From positions 476,252,900 to 476,316,899 of the forward strand of contig NC_081406.1 in assembly GCF_030272615.1 (NCBI RefSeq): a stretch of DNA of 64,000 nucleotides, read 5' to 3'. A program made the position numbers and the translations under genes. Below are positions 23,331 to 35,396 of the stretch, piece by piece. Below the pieces are notes generated by a model that saw nothing but the letters and a program-made list of their open reading frames with translations, was not told where the DNA came from and did no database searches. Numbering within the stretch: position 1 is the first letter of the stretch; every line of letters starts with the position of its first letter. This stretch comes from Cryptomeria japonica (Eukaryota; Streptophyta; Pinopsida; Cupressales; Cupressaceae).

Positions 23331-25150
23331 ATGAGCACCCGACTAGTTTCTACTTTGGAAAGTAAAATTTACATATGTAGGAGAAGAAAACTAGGTGTTG
23401 TTGATCCCATTTTTGAGTTGCTTGAAAAACATCAATTTGATTATTTATCTGTGCATGCAAGTTCTTCTCTTCAAAGGACAAGGAGTTTCCCACCTACTAA
23501 TCAAATATCTCCTTTTTAAAATGAGGCTTCAAGTGCACCAAGGTCTTTGATTATTCCACAAGTGCAATATTTTTAATTCCTCCATATCAACCTATATAGT
23601 TAGTGGCAATGGCTGCATACGGACTGTGGGGAGAAAATTTTGGTCCCCTTAATTTGACTCCACCTCTTCATCTTCTTCCACAAGGTTCATGGAAGAATAT
23701 TACCAAGCTATTTGGGGATGAAAAATAACACTTGGATGAACACATTATAGATTTCCATATTGCATGTGGGATTCTTGGTGTGGAACTTGAGAGATGTCTC
23801 AGTGCGACTTTTTGTTGAGACACTACAAGGTGCAGCAACAAATTGATTCTACCATTTGGTAGGTCACAAAATATTACCAAATGGGATACTCTCAAGACTT
23901 AGTTTGAGGCATGGTTTAAACCGATAGAAGACACACATGTTGTTTTAGCTCAGTTAACTTCTATGAGAAAGGAACCACATAAGCCCATGAAGGATTTTGT
24001 GGAAAAGTTCAATAAGCTAAAAAATAGAATTCCAATTGTTTCTCGACCAACTGGGGAGAACCTAAAATGTTTCTTTATCAATGCTCAGTTGTTTGAAGTT
24101 AGCTTTATATTAAGAAGAACACCTCCTATAGATTTGGAAATAGAACAAGCTCAAGCCATGGAGGTGGAAGATCATCTGATCCTTGATGGAAAGATTAAGA
24201 ACAATTCAAATAAGGAGAAAGTAAGTGTTTCTCCTTTAGAGACTTCAAATTATTCCTCTTCAAGTACAACTGAGCCCATGTTGCAGAGACTTGCAAATGA
24301 AGTACTTGCTTTAAAGAAGAAAAAATTGCAAACATCCTTTCCTTATCCATATAAGGATGTTACGCAAAGGACCTACCCCAATAATGCTTCTAGCTATGTA
24401 GCTAGAAATTAAAAAAAGTTACCTCCTCCAAAAAGATTGGCTCTAGAAGCACCTCCTATCAATGCTTCTCTAGGATATTATGAGACAGAGCAAGGAGATG
24501 ACAATACTAAAGAACTTCCTTTAGAAGATATTGTTAATTCCTTTCAAAATGAAGAAGGTGAGTTAATTGGCGACTCTAGTATTCAATTTATGTAGTACTA
24601 AGAAAAGAAGCCAAAAAAGAATACAAGGGTGAAGCCTTTTCCATTTTCACTCATTTGCAAGTACCAAATCAACTTGATCAATAGTCCAATGACAATCTTA
24701 AGGCAAAATATTCTCCACAATTGTTGGTGACACTTGCAAAAAGAGGGACTCCTTTTCCCACCTTGCCTAAGGACCTTGTATTAAGTAAACACGTAAGTAC
24801 CCCTAACCTTCCTCCTTTAGATGTGTCAAAGAATTTGTTGGTGTTTCCAACTGATTACTCCAAAATCCTTCTATAAGAGGTCAATCTAAATCTTCAATTC
24901 CTTGGATCAATGGACAAACTAATAGAGTAATCACTAGGGATAAGGAACTAGTGACACTCTCTGCACTTTAGGCTCTGTTAAACAAAGGTGGGTATCCCTT
25001 ACAACATGTTTGAATATTTTCAGGCTTATGTGATGCTACAATAGATATGTTCTTAGACTATTATTTGAGTCAGTGAACTTTAAACCTCATAGGATGCGGC
25101 TTTCATCCTTATGCAATTTTGATCACAATGAGAACAAACTATCCTATGCA
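23331..25150 (+). pseudogene. Ty3/gypsy gag and start of protease region
   Basis: The reading starts at MSTRLVSTLESK, just after the primer site. The middle (about 23,720-24,190) has the layout of a Retrotrans_gag domain: a helical stretch with GILGVELERCLS, a tryptophan-bearing region (FEAWF), and the best-kept piece MRKEPHKPMKDFVEKFNKL. The piece to 24,412 ends in an LANEVLALKKKK linker. Beyond it, LAKRGTPFPTLPKDLVL and PNLPPLDVSKNLLVFP look like the segment leading to the protease. There are many stops and frameshifts, and no RT follows, so the element is truncated. Confidence 0.7.
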
Positions 25151-27469
25151 CTTGAAATTTAAAAAATGAATAAAATAAAATGGCTATTGTATTTTTTGAT
25201 AAAATTTACTCCTTTCCATGATTAACAATACAATATTATGATCAGTGCATTGTCCATTGGGCTAGCTACTAGATGAACCATTATTACAATACAAAATATG
25301 CATATTTTGCACCATCCTTTGCCTGGTATGATTGATACCTTATATTAGTCACAACATAAAATAAATTTTCATAATTCCAACTCAACACTTTCTCTCTACA
25401 TAGAACCCTTTTGAATAAAGATTGGCAAATTTAATCCTCTACTTTAGAAGAAGCTGAAATTTATGCAAATTCTACAATAGAGTGAAGACATATGAAACAA
25501 AAACCCTTGATTTTATTGATTCATATAATATTTAGGACAACAAGTAAATATAAACAACTTAGAAATCATTGAATTGGATTTCAAGATGTTTTATATCTAT
25601 AGAATATGTGCACATTATCTTTTGAAAAATTTACTACAAGTAGGACATTTAACATAATCACAATACTGCATTGCAAAACTTATGAACATTGTTGCATACT
25701 ATTCACCCTTGGTAAAAAATAAACATGCAGGCTTCTCTAAGAACTAATTGTATTATCTATTTTGTCTCGAGCAAGAAGAAGCTTCAGAATAAGGCCTTGA
25801 TTATCCTCTTATAGAAAATATAAGGAACCAATGAGCTTTGAGCCTTTTACAATATCAAAATTTAGGTAACCGATTGACAGGAAAAAGAAAAACAACTTTT
25901 GGGCTTCCTGACATAGATAGACATTCCTCTTTGTTGCTCTATAGGTGGTAAATGTTGGAGATGATTTGGAATCCTCCTTTTCATCTCTCGAGCTCCCTTA
26001 TTAGGTTGAAAAGGGTGATAACCCTATAGACCTATTTACTGCATAGTGACAAAGAGTATCTTACAAATTCTTCTCAGAGATATGCAATTAATAAGTAGGA
26101 TAAAGATCAAGATATTTAGAAAGAAGTAAAGATTAGGGATTTAACCAATAAATTCACCATCTTAAATATCCTACATTCAATATTATACAATTATCTCCTC
26201 TAAGAACTTTCTCTTCCCCCAACTAGAGGATTCTACCATTTCAAAGGTTAGGGTTTGCATAAGCCTATTGAAACAAAGATTAAAATTTTGAAATTAGACT
26301 CATGCTAGACGTTGGGTAATCAAAGGCTTATACACAGTCAAGAAACACACAAAAGGCAATATGAAGGATATAGTGAATGCAATAAGAACACTGTGACAAC
26401 CCTTATAAACCCTAATTATGATAGCAAGGAATTACAAAGATATTCGAATCATATCGAGAGCAATGTAAATATGAAATTGAGCAAAGACGATGCTGCTATA
26501 GCTGAAGAAATCTAGATCATCAAGCAATTGAATTCATTTTCTGTAGGCATGTAGGTTGATGTGATGGTGGGAGATAGCCATTACAATTCATATTTAAATG
26601 TTGTATCCCCTTTGGCAAAATACCGGTTAGTCGGCGATGAATGAAAACTTGGCACATAGAAACTTTATTTATTTTTTATTCATTGTAGCTTCTTCAAAAG
26701 TGTCTCCTTCTACCCAACTTATAAGACAAGAAGATAAGACCCACACCCTTATTACATGCCACAACCATTCATTTGTTCACACTCTTATTGGTTCAAGTGT
26801 CTATCATCATCCCTTATGGGCCCTATGTGCTACCTATGGGTTCAACCTTTTTTGTATGCTATAAATTTGGTGATAACTCCCCCGTTGTAGGTTCAGCTAT
26901 AGCTCCAACTCTGATCTTCCACATGGTAACCTTTTGGATAGCCTCAAAAAATATAATGCGCATTACACATTGATACTATGTTAATGTCATTGCATAAGTT
27001 GTTGATCATGGGGCAACTTCCATTAGAAAATTAGGCTATCAAGCTCTTTAAGAACCATGGGACAATAGAACATGTGTGCAAAAAGATCCTAAAAGTGCGA
27101 TCAACTGATATGAGGCTTGTGAGGGGCCCATTAACACAACACTATCAAGGATCAGAGATTGAGTGGAACAAATCTCGATGACAATGAGTTACACTTCCAT
27201 TGGGTGACAATAAGCTGATCAAGCAAGGGTAGAGCCCCTTTAGACATAAGTGAGACTTGACGCCTAAAATAAGGTTGATCGGTCGATTGGGAATTCTTGG
27301 AACTAAAGCATATGAAATGTGACCCAAAATGAAAAGGGAATTTGAGACCAAAGGGGATATTTTGATGTAGAAAAAATGACGGGTAACAAAGACCATGGTT
27401 TAGGGTTTTGGGGTTTTATACCAAAAACATTATAGTAGAAATAAACCTTAAACCCACAATAGACAAAAT
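25151..27469. other. Gene-free stretch with no recognised feature
   Basis: No domain is recognisable on either strand. A minus-strand GTATAAAACCCC near 27,411-27,422 could be the TATA box of the 3' LTR belonging to the integrase on its right, with an LTR edge near 27,489 (minus strand TGTTGGGAT). This is weak. Confidence 0.4.
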
Positions 27470-28525
27470 AATCAAAAAGAATCCCAACAGTGGCTTTGGT
27501 TGGGGATGCATGCCCCTTGTGAGCATGGCAAGAATTCAAATCTTTGGGGAATAGACCAGGTGAAAAAAAAGAAGAAAAAGAATATATACACTATATAAAA
27601 AAAAAAAGCAAGGGGGTTAACTAAAGACTTTTTCAAATGTTTCCCATGCACAAGAAACTCCAAATCCCTCCCATCTACATCCTGAAGGATATACAAATTT
27701 GGTCCATAATTCTCAACCACTAGATAGGGTCTGAGCCACAATGCCTCAAATTTTACATGCTTACCCTTGTCATGATCTCTGGAATTCCACATTGAGACCA
27801 AATCCCTAGGTTGAAAAGTTCTTTGAATAGTCATATTATGAAACAAATACTTGGCTTTTTGTTGTTGTTGCTTCAAGTTTTTCTTGTGAGTGTCCCTTCT
27901 TTTCTCTTCAATCTCTATGACCTACATTATTCTTTCCTACATTGGGTCAGATATATCAACATCATGACCTTTATTGAATATGTAGATAGGCAATAGATTG
28001 TTGACTGAAAGCTTGGAATCTATCCCATAAACTAACTCAAAGGGTGTCTTTCCAGTAGCCTTCTTGATGGTCACTCTATCTACCCACATATAAATTATTA
28101 ACTTTGAATCCCTTGCCTTTTTGTTTGTATCCAGAACCCTTTTAATAATCTTCATTAAATTTTTATTACTAGACTCATCTTGTCCATTCCCTTGTGGATG
28201 ATAAGGTGTGGAATAAGATATCTATATTCCATAAGATTCACACAAATGAACATACTCGTCTGACTTGAAACATGTTGCATTATCCATCACTAGTCTAACA
28301 GGAACACCAAACCTAGTAATAATATTATCAAGAAAAAAATCCATAACCACTTTGCTTGTATCCCTCATGGCAGGGATTGCCTTAATCCACTTGGTAAAGT
28401 AGTTTGTGGCTACTAAGATCCATCTATTCCCCCCACTTGAGGGCTGATTGATTTACCCTATGAAGTAAATTCCCCATTGGCAAAAATGAGCTTCTGATGA
28501 AATAGGTCTAAGGGGCAAAGCTCCT
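27470..28525 (-). pseudogene. Ty3/gypsy integrase fragment
   Basis: This is a second integrase, unlike those of B and E. From right to left it reads PLRPISSEAHFCQWGIYFIG, then WILVATNYFTKW (first catalytic Asp is Asn), VMDNATCF (second Asp kept) and YHPQGNGQDESSNK (final Glu kept). These are followed by VDRVTIKKATGKTPFELVYG and a C-terminal GPR-like block with FQPRDLVSMWNSRDHDKGKHVKFEALW in pieces. It is cut at about 28,525 by an LTR-like sequence starting TATTGGCATTGAG. The copy is dead: it has stops and lacks everything upstream. A chromodomain is not evident. Confidence 0.82.
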
Positions 28526-28950
28526 TATTGGCATTGAGCTATCATTGATGTCAACATGTTTAGATGTAGATTGATCTAGTCAAAGTTGGATTCAAGTCGG
28601 TACATGTTTAGATGTAAATTAATCTGGTGAAAGTTGCAGTAGTGTTGGTTTGAGTTGGATTCAAGTCAATTTTGGGTTGGCATCAATGCTGGGAGTTCTT
28701 CATGTAGACCTCATAGTGTGTCATGCCTAAGCATTTCGGTGTGAGATATTTCATATCTCTATGACACCCTTGCATTTCATTTTGACTCTACCCTTCGACA
28801 TGACTTCTTTCAAGCTGAGCAGACATCCATTGTTATACCACTTCCCTATTTTGAAGAGACTTCAAAAGTATCTTGTCGAATCATAGTTCACTTTGACTTC
28901 GCACTTCAGTGAGACCTCTATCGGACTTTGCAGACTCCATGTCTTATATC
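28524..28950 (+). repeat. Truncated LTR fragment
   Basis: It opens with TATTGGCATTGAGCTATCAT, resembling the start of LTR C (TGTTGGCATTGTGTTGTCAT), and runs up to LTR C. It looks like the first part of a related LTR cut by the insertion of C. Its other end is missing. Confidence 0.5.
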
Positions 28951-30484
28951 TGTTGGCATTGTGTTGTCATTGATGTCAATTGGTATAGAATGGCAACTGG
29001 TATGGGAGATTGAAGTGTATTGTTGTCATTGATGTCAACTATTATAACAGGTTACCGGTAAGGAAGATAATGTCATCCAACATAGTGGTCATTGGAGTCA
29101 CCGATACACAAGTTAGTGTTGGCTTGTGTTGAAGACATAAGGACTAGAGATCGGTATGGTATAACAACTGGTAAGTGATATGTTGGTAGTGCATTGTTGC
29201 CAACCGAAAAGCATATGACCAGTGAGAAAGCAAGGTGAGCTAATGAAGAAGTGTAGAACTAGTATGCAGTTGGATGTCAATCAGCAGGACTCCCACCAGA
29301 TAAAGATGATATCACAAGTTGATGATATGAATGACAATGAGTGTGCCCAACCGGATCATATGTGCTCGATTGAAGATGTATCTTCTCAATGTCAGCTAAG
29401 GCATATTGGTGCAATGCCAAAAGTAGATGACAAGGATCCACTCCCACTGGAAAGTGATAATGCTCTAGGATAAGTCAGAGATATTAAAGGCAGATGATTG
29501 AAGGATCACACTAGATCAACTGGTGAAACACAAAGATGTCTCAAGTGCATGAAATCAGAGATGTGCATTTAATCATCTAGAGATGGCAAGTTGAGCCACC
29601 GGGACAGAGAAGGAGGAGTAAAGAAGTGATGGGTTTATCATTTTGACAAACTGATTGAGATGATTTATGGGCTAATGAAGAAGAAGATAAGGTTGAGAAG
29701 CTATAGACAAAGAATGCAATTAGAACGTAGATGCATGTAGATGGATATAGTTGAAGGATTGATGAAATGATGTCATCAAGGTGGTTACCGATAAGTATGT
29801 CAACTGGTAAGAGAGAAAAGAGGAAAAGTGATGTGCTCCTATCTGATAAAGATGAGCATGTTGTGGTTCAGAAAGGTTGGTGAATGGACAAAGGTGCTCC
29901 ACCAATAGAACAACAAAGTGCAAGCTTGAAGGCATACTGGTTAGGGTATAACCAATAGGGCTAGAGAACCGGTGAGTAAGCACCGGTGTTGTGTGTTGTG
30001 GTTGATGACAAAGTCTAAACTAACACAGTGATTGAGCTGAGGTGCATGCAAAAAAAGATGCCATGTGGAGTCCAGGTGTCAAACAGATGGACCGTGCTTT
30101 TTTTGTGAGGTAGTTGATGGGTTGATCGACATTAATTTTGACTGTAGATTTCATGGGTCGAGGACTAAGGTTTGCGGATTGATGCAAAATGGAGATCTAA
30201 GTGATGCACTGATCAACACAGATTGTGCAAGTGCTGATCGCATTTGGTGAAGGGGACCACAAACCCATTCATCATGGTTGACAAGTACAAACTGACAAAG
30301 AGGCTGTGTTTGCTAAATATGACAAACATGTTTTGGATGCAACAAGATTGGTAGAGTTGATTGATCCATTATAGGTAGTCAATCTCTGAAAGGAGATTTG
30401 ATTGGATTTTGCATTCCTTGAGGTCGACGAAGGAACCCTAGTGCGCCAAAGGTTTGAATGTCAGTCATGATGGGAAAACCTAGG

Positions 30485-30492
30485 TATAAATA
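30485..30492 (+). promoter_or_regulatory. TATA box of LTR C
   Basis: TATAAATA in the context CCTAGGTATAAATATGCC is a plausible core promoter, about 920 bp from the LTR end. Confidence 0.5.
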
Positions 30493-31371
30493 TGCCAACT
30501 AAAGACCAAAGAGGTTTGATGCTGCCAGTTGATTAAGTATCGGATATTGAAGGATAGAGAGCCAACTAGTTAGAGATTTCATTGAAGATCAAGGTGACTG
30601 AGTGCTCGAGAGAGAACCGGTAAGAAGAGTTCAACTGAAAAGGGTAAGGTAACCGGTAGACTATCATTGAGTTTGAAAGTGGGGATAACTGGTAGTGTTC
30701 CAATCGGTAAGAAGGCAACAAAAAGGGAAGCAGTGCAGTGTGAGTGGTTGAGAAGATCCGCTAAGCCAAAGAACACTGCAGGGTTAAACCGGCAAGTAGA
30801 GTAACAGGTAGTAGGTGTTTGGTCTGACAGTTGATCCAACTAGAAGAGTGAAGAGTACCGGTGGTGACAAGCAATAGTGTGTTTGAGTGAGAAGAGAACC
30901 GAAAGAGAGCAGAGTAGAGGAAGACCAATTGAGAAGAGTAGAACCAAAAGAAATATTACAGAGGTTAGAAAACTCTTGTAACCGAGATATTACTTTTGTA
31001 TTGATATATGACTTTGTAATCACTGAGTTGGAGCTCGGTGCAAGGTTTGGTGCCCTAAAATTAGGGGTTGGTGCTTCCTGGATTGGTGTCCTAAATCAGG
31101 GTTTTGTGCTCCTTGGGTTGGTGCTCCTTCGGTTGGTGCCCTAAACTTTGTAACACGGTTTTTATTGTGAGGCTGGATTGGTGCAGTAAACTCCAGTAGA
31201 ATTTCTCACTGAGGTTTTTCCCATGTTGGGTTTTCCTCATACGTTATGTGATGTTCCTATTGTGCGTGGTTGCATTTGTGTCATCTTCCTATCTCACTAG
31301 TATATCTACCTTGTGTTATATCTACTAACCAGTACACACCTTTTAGGAATTAAAAGGGTTAAGTTTGGAAA

Positions 31372-31397
31372 CCACTGATTCACCCCCCTCTCAGTGG
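31372..31397 (+). other. C-loop hairpin near the end of LTR C
   Basis: Arms CCACTGA and TCAGTGG enclose the loop TTCACCCCCCTC. The same structure with other arm sequences occurs in LTR D and LTR F. Confidence 0.7.
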
Positions 31398-31414
31398 CAT
31401 CTTGTTTTCTACAA

Positions 31415-31428
31415 TTAGTATTAGAACC
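31415..31428 (+). promoter_or_regulatory. Primer binding site of element C
   Basis: TTAGTATTAGAACC is a decayed form of the initiator-tRNA-Met site TTGGTATCAGAGCC and starts two bases after the LTR. This site is usual in copia-type elements. Confidence 0.65.
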
Positions 31429-31458
31429 TAGGTTCCTGGTTGATAAGATTTATCTAGC

Positions 31459-32084
31459 TTGGGTAGATTCTGGTGTCTAAACACAATGGTCTATTTTGTG
31501 TCAACCCCTACTTCGGTGTTTGATGGGTCAAACTATTCTATTTGGAGTTGTAGGATGGAAGTCTACCTGTCCTCCCTAGGATATGATGTCTGGATGTTGA
31601 TTGTAATGGTCCCTCTAGACCAATCAGTCCTCCTACTGGTCCTGAAGTAGAAAGAAGACATGAATGTAATGATGAAGCCATGAAGGCTATACTTAGTGGG
31701 TTATCTAGTGATGTTTCCTCTCGGGTGGACAGATGTAAGTCAACAAAGAGTTTGTGGGATAGATTGAAGAATCTCTATGGAAATAAGCCTACCACTACAA
31801 AACCAATTTGTGAGAACAAGAAGAGAAATGTGTCACATGGGTATACAGATGAAGTTAGATTTGTCAGCAACAACAACAATGATGAAGAGGAAACCCACCT
31901 CTTCATGGCTCAAGAGACAAAAGGTGAGAGGCACACATCTAAAATTGATCACATAGATCAATCCTACCGGCAATATGTGTTTGGCAGTGATAATGAAGAT
32001 GAAGAAGAAGATGAAGTAGAAGTTGATCTTGAAGGAGAACTTGTAAGGGCACTCAAGCACTTAGCAGAGTGAGAAATGAATACA
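31459..32084 (+). pseudogene. Copia-type gag (UBN2-like) of element C, first part
   Basis: The opening piece reads FDGSNYSIWSCRMEVYLSSL, the typical start of plant copia gag (GxNYxxWxxxM). After a frameshift near 31,620 the piece at 31,680-32,072 has LSGLSSDVSSRVDRCKSTKS and SLWDRLKNLYG, the UBN2 pattern, then an acidic stretch EDEEEDEVEVDLEGEL. The reading is cut by element D at 32,089/32,090 and resumes at 56,426. A stop at 32,071 and a one-base frame change precede the break. No CCHC knuckle remains in the window. The gag would form the particle in active relatives. Confidence 0.8.
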
Positions 32085-32089
32085 AGTTG
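32085..32089. repeat. Left target-site duplication of element D
   Basis: AGTTG here and at 56,421-56,425 flank element D exactly, which proves a single insertion into the gag of element C. Confidence 0.9.
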
Positions 32090-33022
32090 TGTTAGATACT
32101 TGGTTAATCCCAAAGACACTGAGGGGGGGGGGGGGGTGAATCAATGTCTGACCGGTAGATGAAAGATTTAAACTAACTTGTGACTTTGTAACTGAAATTA
32201 ATATACCGGTAAACAAATAATAATGCAGTAAAGAGAAACAAAAGAATTAGCATCAATGCACACCATAACATAGATATTTTGGTGAGGAAACCTGGTAAGG
32301 GAAAAACATCAGTGGGATTTGTGACCCATAATATTTACTCACTAGCCAATATGAATAAATATTACTCAGTACATAAGGGTCTTGCACATGCAGGAAGGCC
32401 AACTGCCTAGAGCTCACTACTCAACAACACAAATGGAGTCCCACTGACTACACAATTGGATGGTTAAATCCAATAACAATGTACTGCTTCAAAATAGCAT
32501 CTGTAATACTGGATTAAGTACCGGTTTAAGCTATGTCTGATACCTCTACCAAAAACCTTGCTAGTAAATGATTATGCTTACACAAAATAGTCTTTTCTCT
32601 ACTTTTCTTCTTATTCTCTCTCAAGATAAACACATCAAAATGCATATATAGTTATTCACTCTCATATACTGCTTACAAATATACCTACATACATTTCATA
32701 TTTCATACTTATACACACTTCAAATGACCTACAAGATCTCATAGATATATGAGTCTTTACAATATAATATGTCAGCTATACAAATACAAATTACATTATA
32801 AACAATATTATTTCCAAGTTGGCTGAGAGTGCTAGTATGATCTTTTGCCAGTGTAAACTGGATGTTGGTGTGAATAAACTTGTTGTATCTGCCAATGCCG
32901 GTAGGTGAAATCTATTGCCAGTTAAACTTGTGAACCATGTTTGAACCTTGTTGCAACTTGTTTAACCTTGTTTCCATCAATGACAACATCTACCATTCTC
33001 ATTTGAGTGTATAATGCCAACA
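32090..33022 (-). repeat. 3' LTR of element D
   Basis: TG...CA ends, near-match to 55,544-56,420. It holds a run of 14 G (32,123-32,136), against about 9 in the other LTR. A minus-strand TATA-like TATATA lies near 32,643. The length is 933 bp against 877 bp for the partner, which lacks a short internal piece. Confidence 0.9.
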
Positions 33023-33040
33023 ATCTCCCCCTTTGGCATT
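33023..33040 (-). promoter_or_regulatory. Polypurine tract of element D
   Basis: The minus strand reads GCCAAAGGGGGAGAT immediately before the LTR TG. Element F has the same tract at 63,040-63,051. Confidence 0.85.
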
Positions 33041-33242
33041 GATGGCAACACTCATGAGAAAAATAAAAAACTGAAATCCAAAAGTGTGAGTGCTCCCCCT
33101 AAGTAAATTATCTCCTTCTTTTCACTTTTCACCGTGCCTTACTCTGTGCATTTTTTTCATTATGCCACTCGCCCTTTGACATCAATGACAAAGGATATCA
33201 AAAGTTTTCCAAAAATTCAAAAATTTACTTAGAACTCTGAAG

Positions 33243-35396
33243 TCAGTTATGTACAATCTGAAAAATATCTGCAAGAACTAAGTTAAGACCCTGTAGGAAC
33301 TTTGTACTATCGGTAATTATTGCTTTAGTCTGCCTGATCATCTCGGTAAGGTAGTGCATTTGTTTCTCCGGTGATCTATCTCCTTGAATAGTTTCCTTGG
33401 ATAGTTCATTCCAGTGTGTTAGTAGATTGTGCAATCTTGGAGCAAGCTTATTCTTCAAATCCCGGGTTTTTATTTTCAATCTAGCCTTTCTTTTTCTAGA
33501 TTTTAAATCTTTTCTTCATGAATAGCCTTTTTCTGATCTAGGACTGATGTTAGTTTCGAAGAACCAATTATGTTATCTACAATATCATAAATCTCCTTCT
33601 GAGTTTTCTTTATTTGTTCATCAATATCTTTAGTTAAATGATGAGGTTTACAAGCTTCCCTTATATTCCAAAATAGTGGAATTCAATGCCGGTAGCAATG
33701 AATCAATCTGCTGAGTACAATCCTTTATGGTTTTACCAAAGAATTCTTCCTTTTCTTTATTAACTCTTTCTTGAATAGTCTCCTCATTTATTTTGTCTAA
33801 TGTCTGAATGTTAGAAGAAATGAATTTGGACAATGTGTCCAATTTACCTATTGAGCTAACAATGTGATCTACCTTGCACACTGGTGCAATCATTTGCAAA
33901 ATCGGTAGAGAGTCATCAATATCCTTCAATGTTAAGGCATTCCACTCCATTATTTTCTTTATAGAATCCAAAAGTACTTCTGTAATAGTTGTTGGTCTGA
34001 AATCCACAGTTGAAGTATTGGGAGAAGTGCTAGGTTCTGCATTTAATTTCTTCTCTTCTCAAGTTACCATTTCCTTAACCACTTTCTCTTCCTTATTTTC
34101 ATCCTTATTCTTATTATTATTCTCTGTTGGTTCAGATTCTGTTTGCTCTTGTTCTTTTTCTATCGGTATCTCAACATTCAGCTCAATGTCAACTACCTTG
34201 ACTGGTGAGTCAACAATTTCAACATTTATAGATTTAGATTTATTCTCCTCAAAACTTTCTAAAATAGATGTATTATCCATTACAATATTGATGCCCTGAG
34301 CATCAAAATTCATTTTAAATAGAATGTTTGACTTAGGATCCACATCATCTATTTTTACTTCCTCTGATATCTTTTATTCAGGCTGATTTTGCATTTCTGC
34401 CAGTGCCTCTACTACTACCATTGGGGTGTCCTATGCCAGTGGAGGTAAGTTATTTGTTATGGTGAAATTAGGAACACTACCAATCTTACTCTTACCCTTA
34501 TCTTCTTTTTGATATACCTTAGTGAAGGATTTGTCAACTTTATGTCTATCCTTTTCTTCCCTTTTCTCCTTCTCTACAAAGAAAATGTCCCATTTATCTG
34601 CTATTTCATCTGCTATTTCTTTTAATCTGTTGGCCATGAGGCTTACTTTCCGGTGACCACTTGCAAATATAGTTTAGTTAGCTTCAGATATCAAATCATC
34701 AATTACTTGCTTAGTCTTAATAGGATGAACCACTAATAGTGCCTCAACCTTCAATTTCTTATCTAATTCCATAATAGACATTCTTTTGGTTTCAAGTCTC
34801 AGCTATTAATCATTTGGGAGAACACCTATAACTTCCATAAGAACCTTCTTATATATGTCTAAATACAAAATTATACTCTCCTCAATGGTGTCCTTATCAA
34901 AATATTTGAAATAATGATAAAACTTACTAACATTTCCAAGATTGCCATCCTAAGTTATTTCATTAACAAGCTCTTCTGGGGAAAGAGTATCAGATACCTT
35001 TTGTTTCAGTTTCTTTTGTGTAACCTTCTTCCTCGGACCACTAGGCTCTCTCACAATGTGTTCTTTCTTTCTAAGTGTCCTTGTTTTCTTAGGTGATGGA
35101 GAAGGTGCCGGTGAGGATTTTCTCTTCTTCCTTTCCACCCTTTTGAATTATGTAGCCTTGTCATTATCAAAGTCGGATGAGGTAGCCATAAGAGAAATAT
35201 GTGCTACCAGTTGTTGTTCTAATTTTATTTCTTGTGCATCAACACCACTCATCAGATCAAGTTTCAGTAACCCTTTAGTAACATCTTCAACAAACTTGAA
35301 AGAATGTTTCAATATTTTGTCTCTTTTCTTCCTCTGCTTCTGAATTTCAACATCTTTTTCAACAGTTTCAGCATTACCAAAGATCTTTTATATCGG
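33243..35396 (-). pseudogene. ORFX of element D, C-terminal part
   Basis: This is the downstream part of a long gene of unknown function whose first part is at 52,972-54,096. The pieces in order are a basic region (RKKRDKILKHSFKF, then KRKSSPAPSPSPKKTRTLRK with a KKKLKQK tail), a charged stretch with KEKREEKDRHKVDKSF, an acidic stretch with KEQEQTESEPTENNNKNKDE, and a helical C-terminus (IMEWNALTLKDIDDSLPILQ; RDLKNKLAPRLHNLLTHW). The stop at 33,243 lies about 200 bp before the polypurine tract. It is homologous in layout to 61,113-62,769 in element F. Several stops and frameshifts are present. No enzymatic motif is visible; a structural or nucleic-acid-binding role is only a guess. Confidence 0.75.
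35392..35396. repeat. Left target-site duplication of element E
   Basis: ATCGG here and GTCGG at 52,972-52,976 flank element E. They match at four of five bases, as expected for an old duplication with one change. Confidence 0.75.

Larger units (their letters stand above)
28951..31413 (+). repeat. 5' LTR of copia-type element C
   Basis: The ends are TGTTGGCATT and TTTTCTACA, and a primer site follows directly. A TATA box lies at 30,485. The LTR is about 2.46 kb, long for a copia-type element. The motif ACCGGT and its decayed forms (ACTGGT, ATCGGT, ACCAGT) recur many times. Near the 3' end there is a C-loop hairpin (31,372-31,397) also found in LTRs D and F. The 3' LTR is not in the window. 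Confidence 0.78.
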
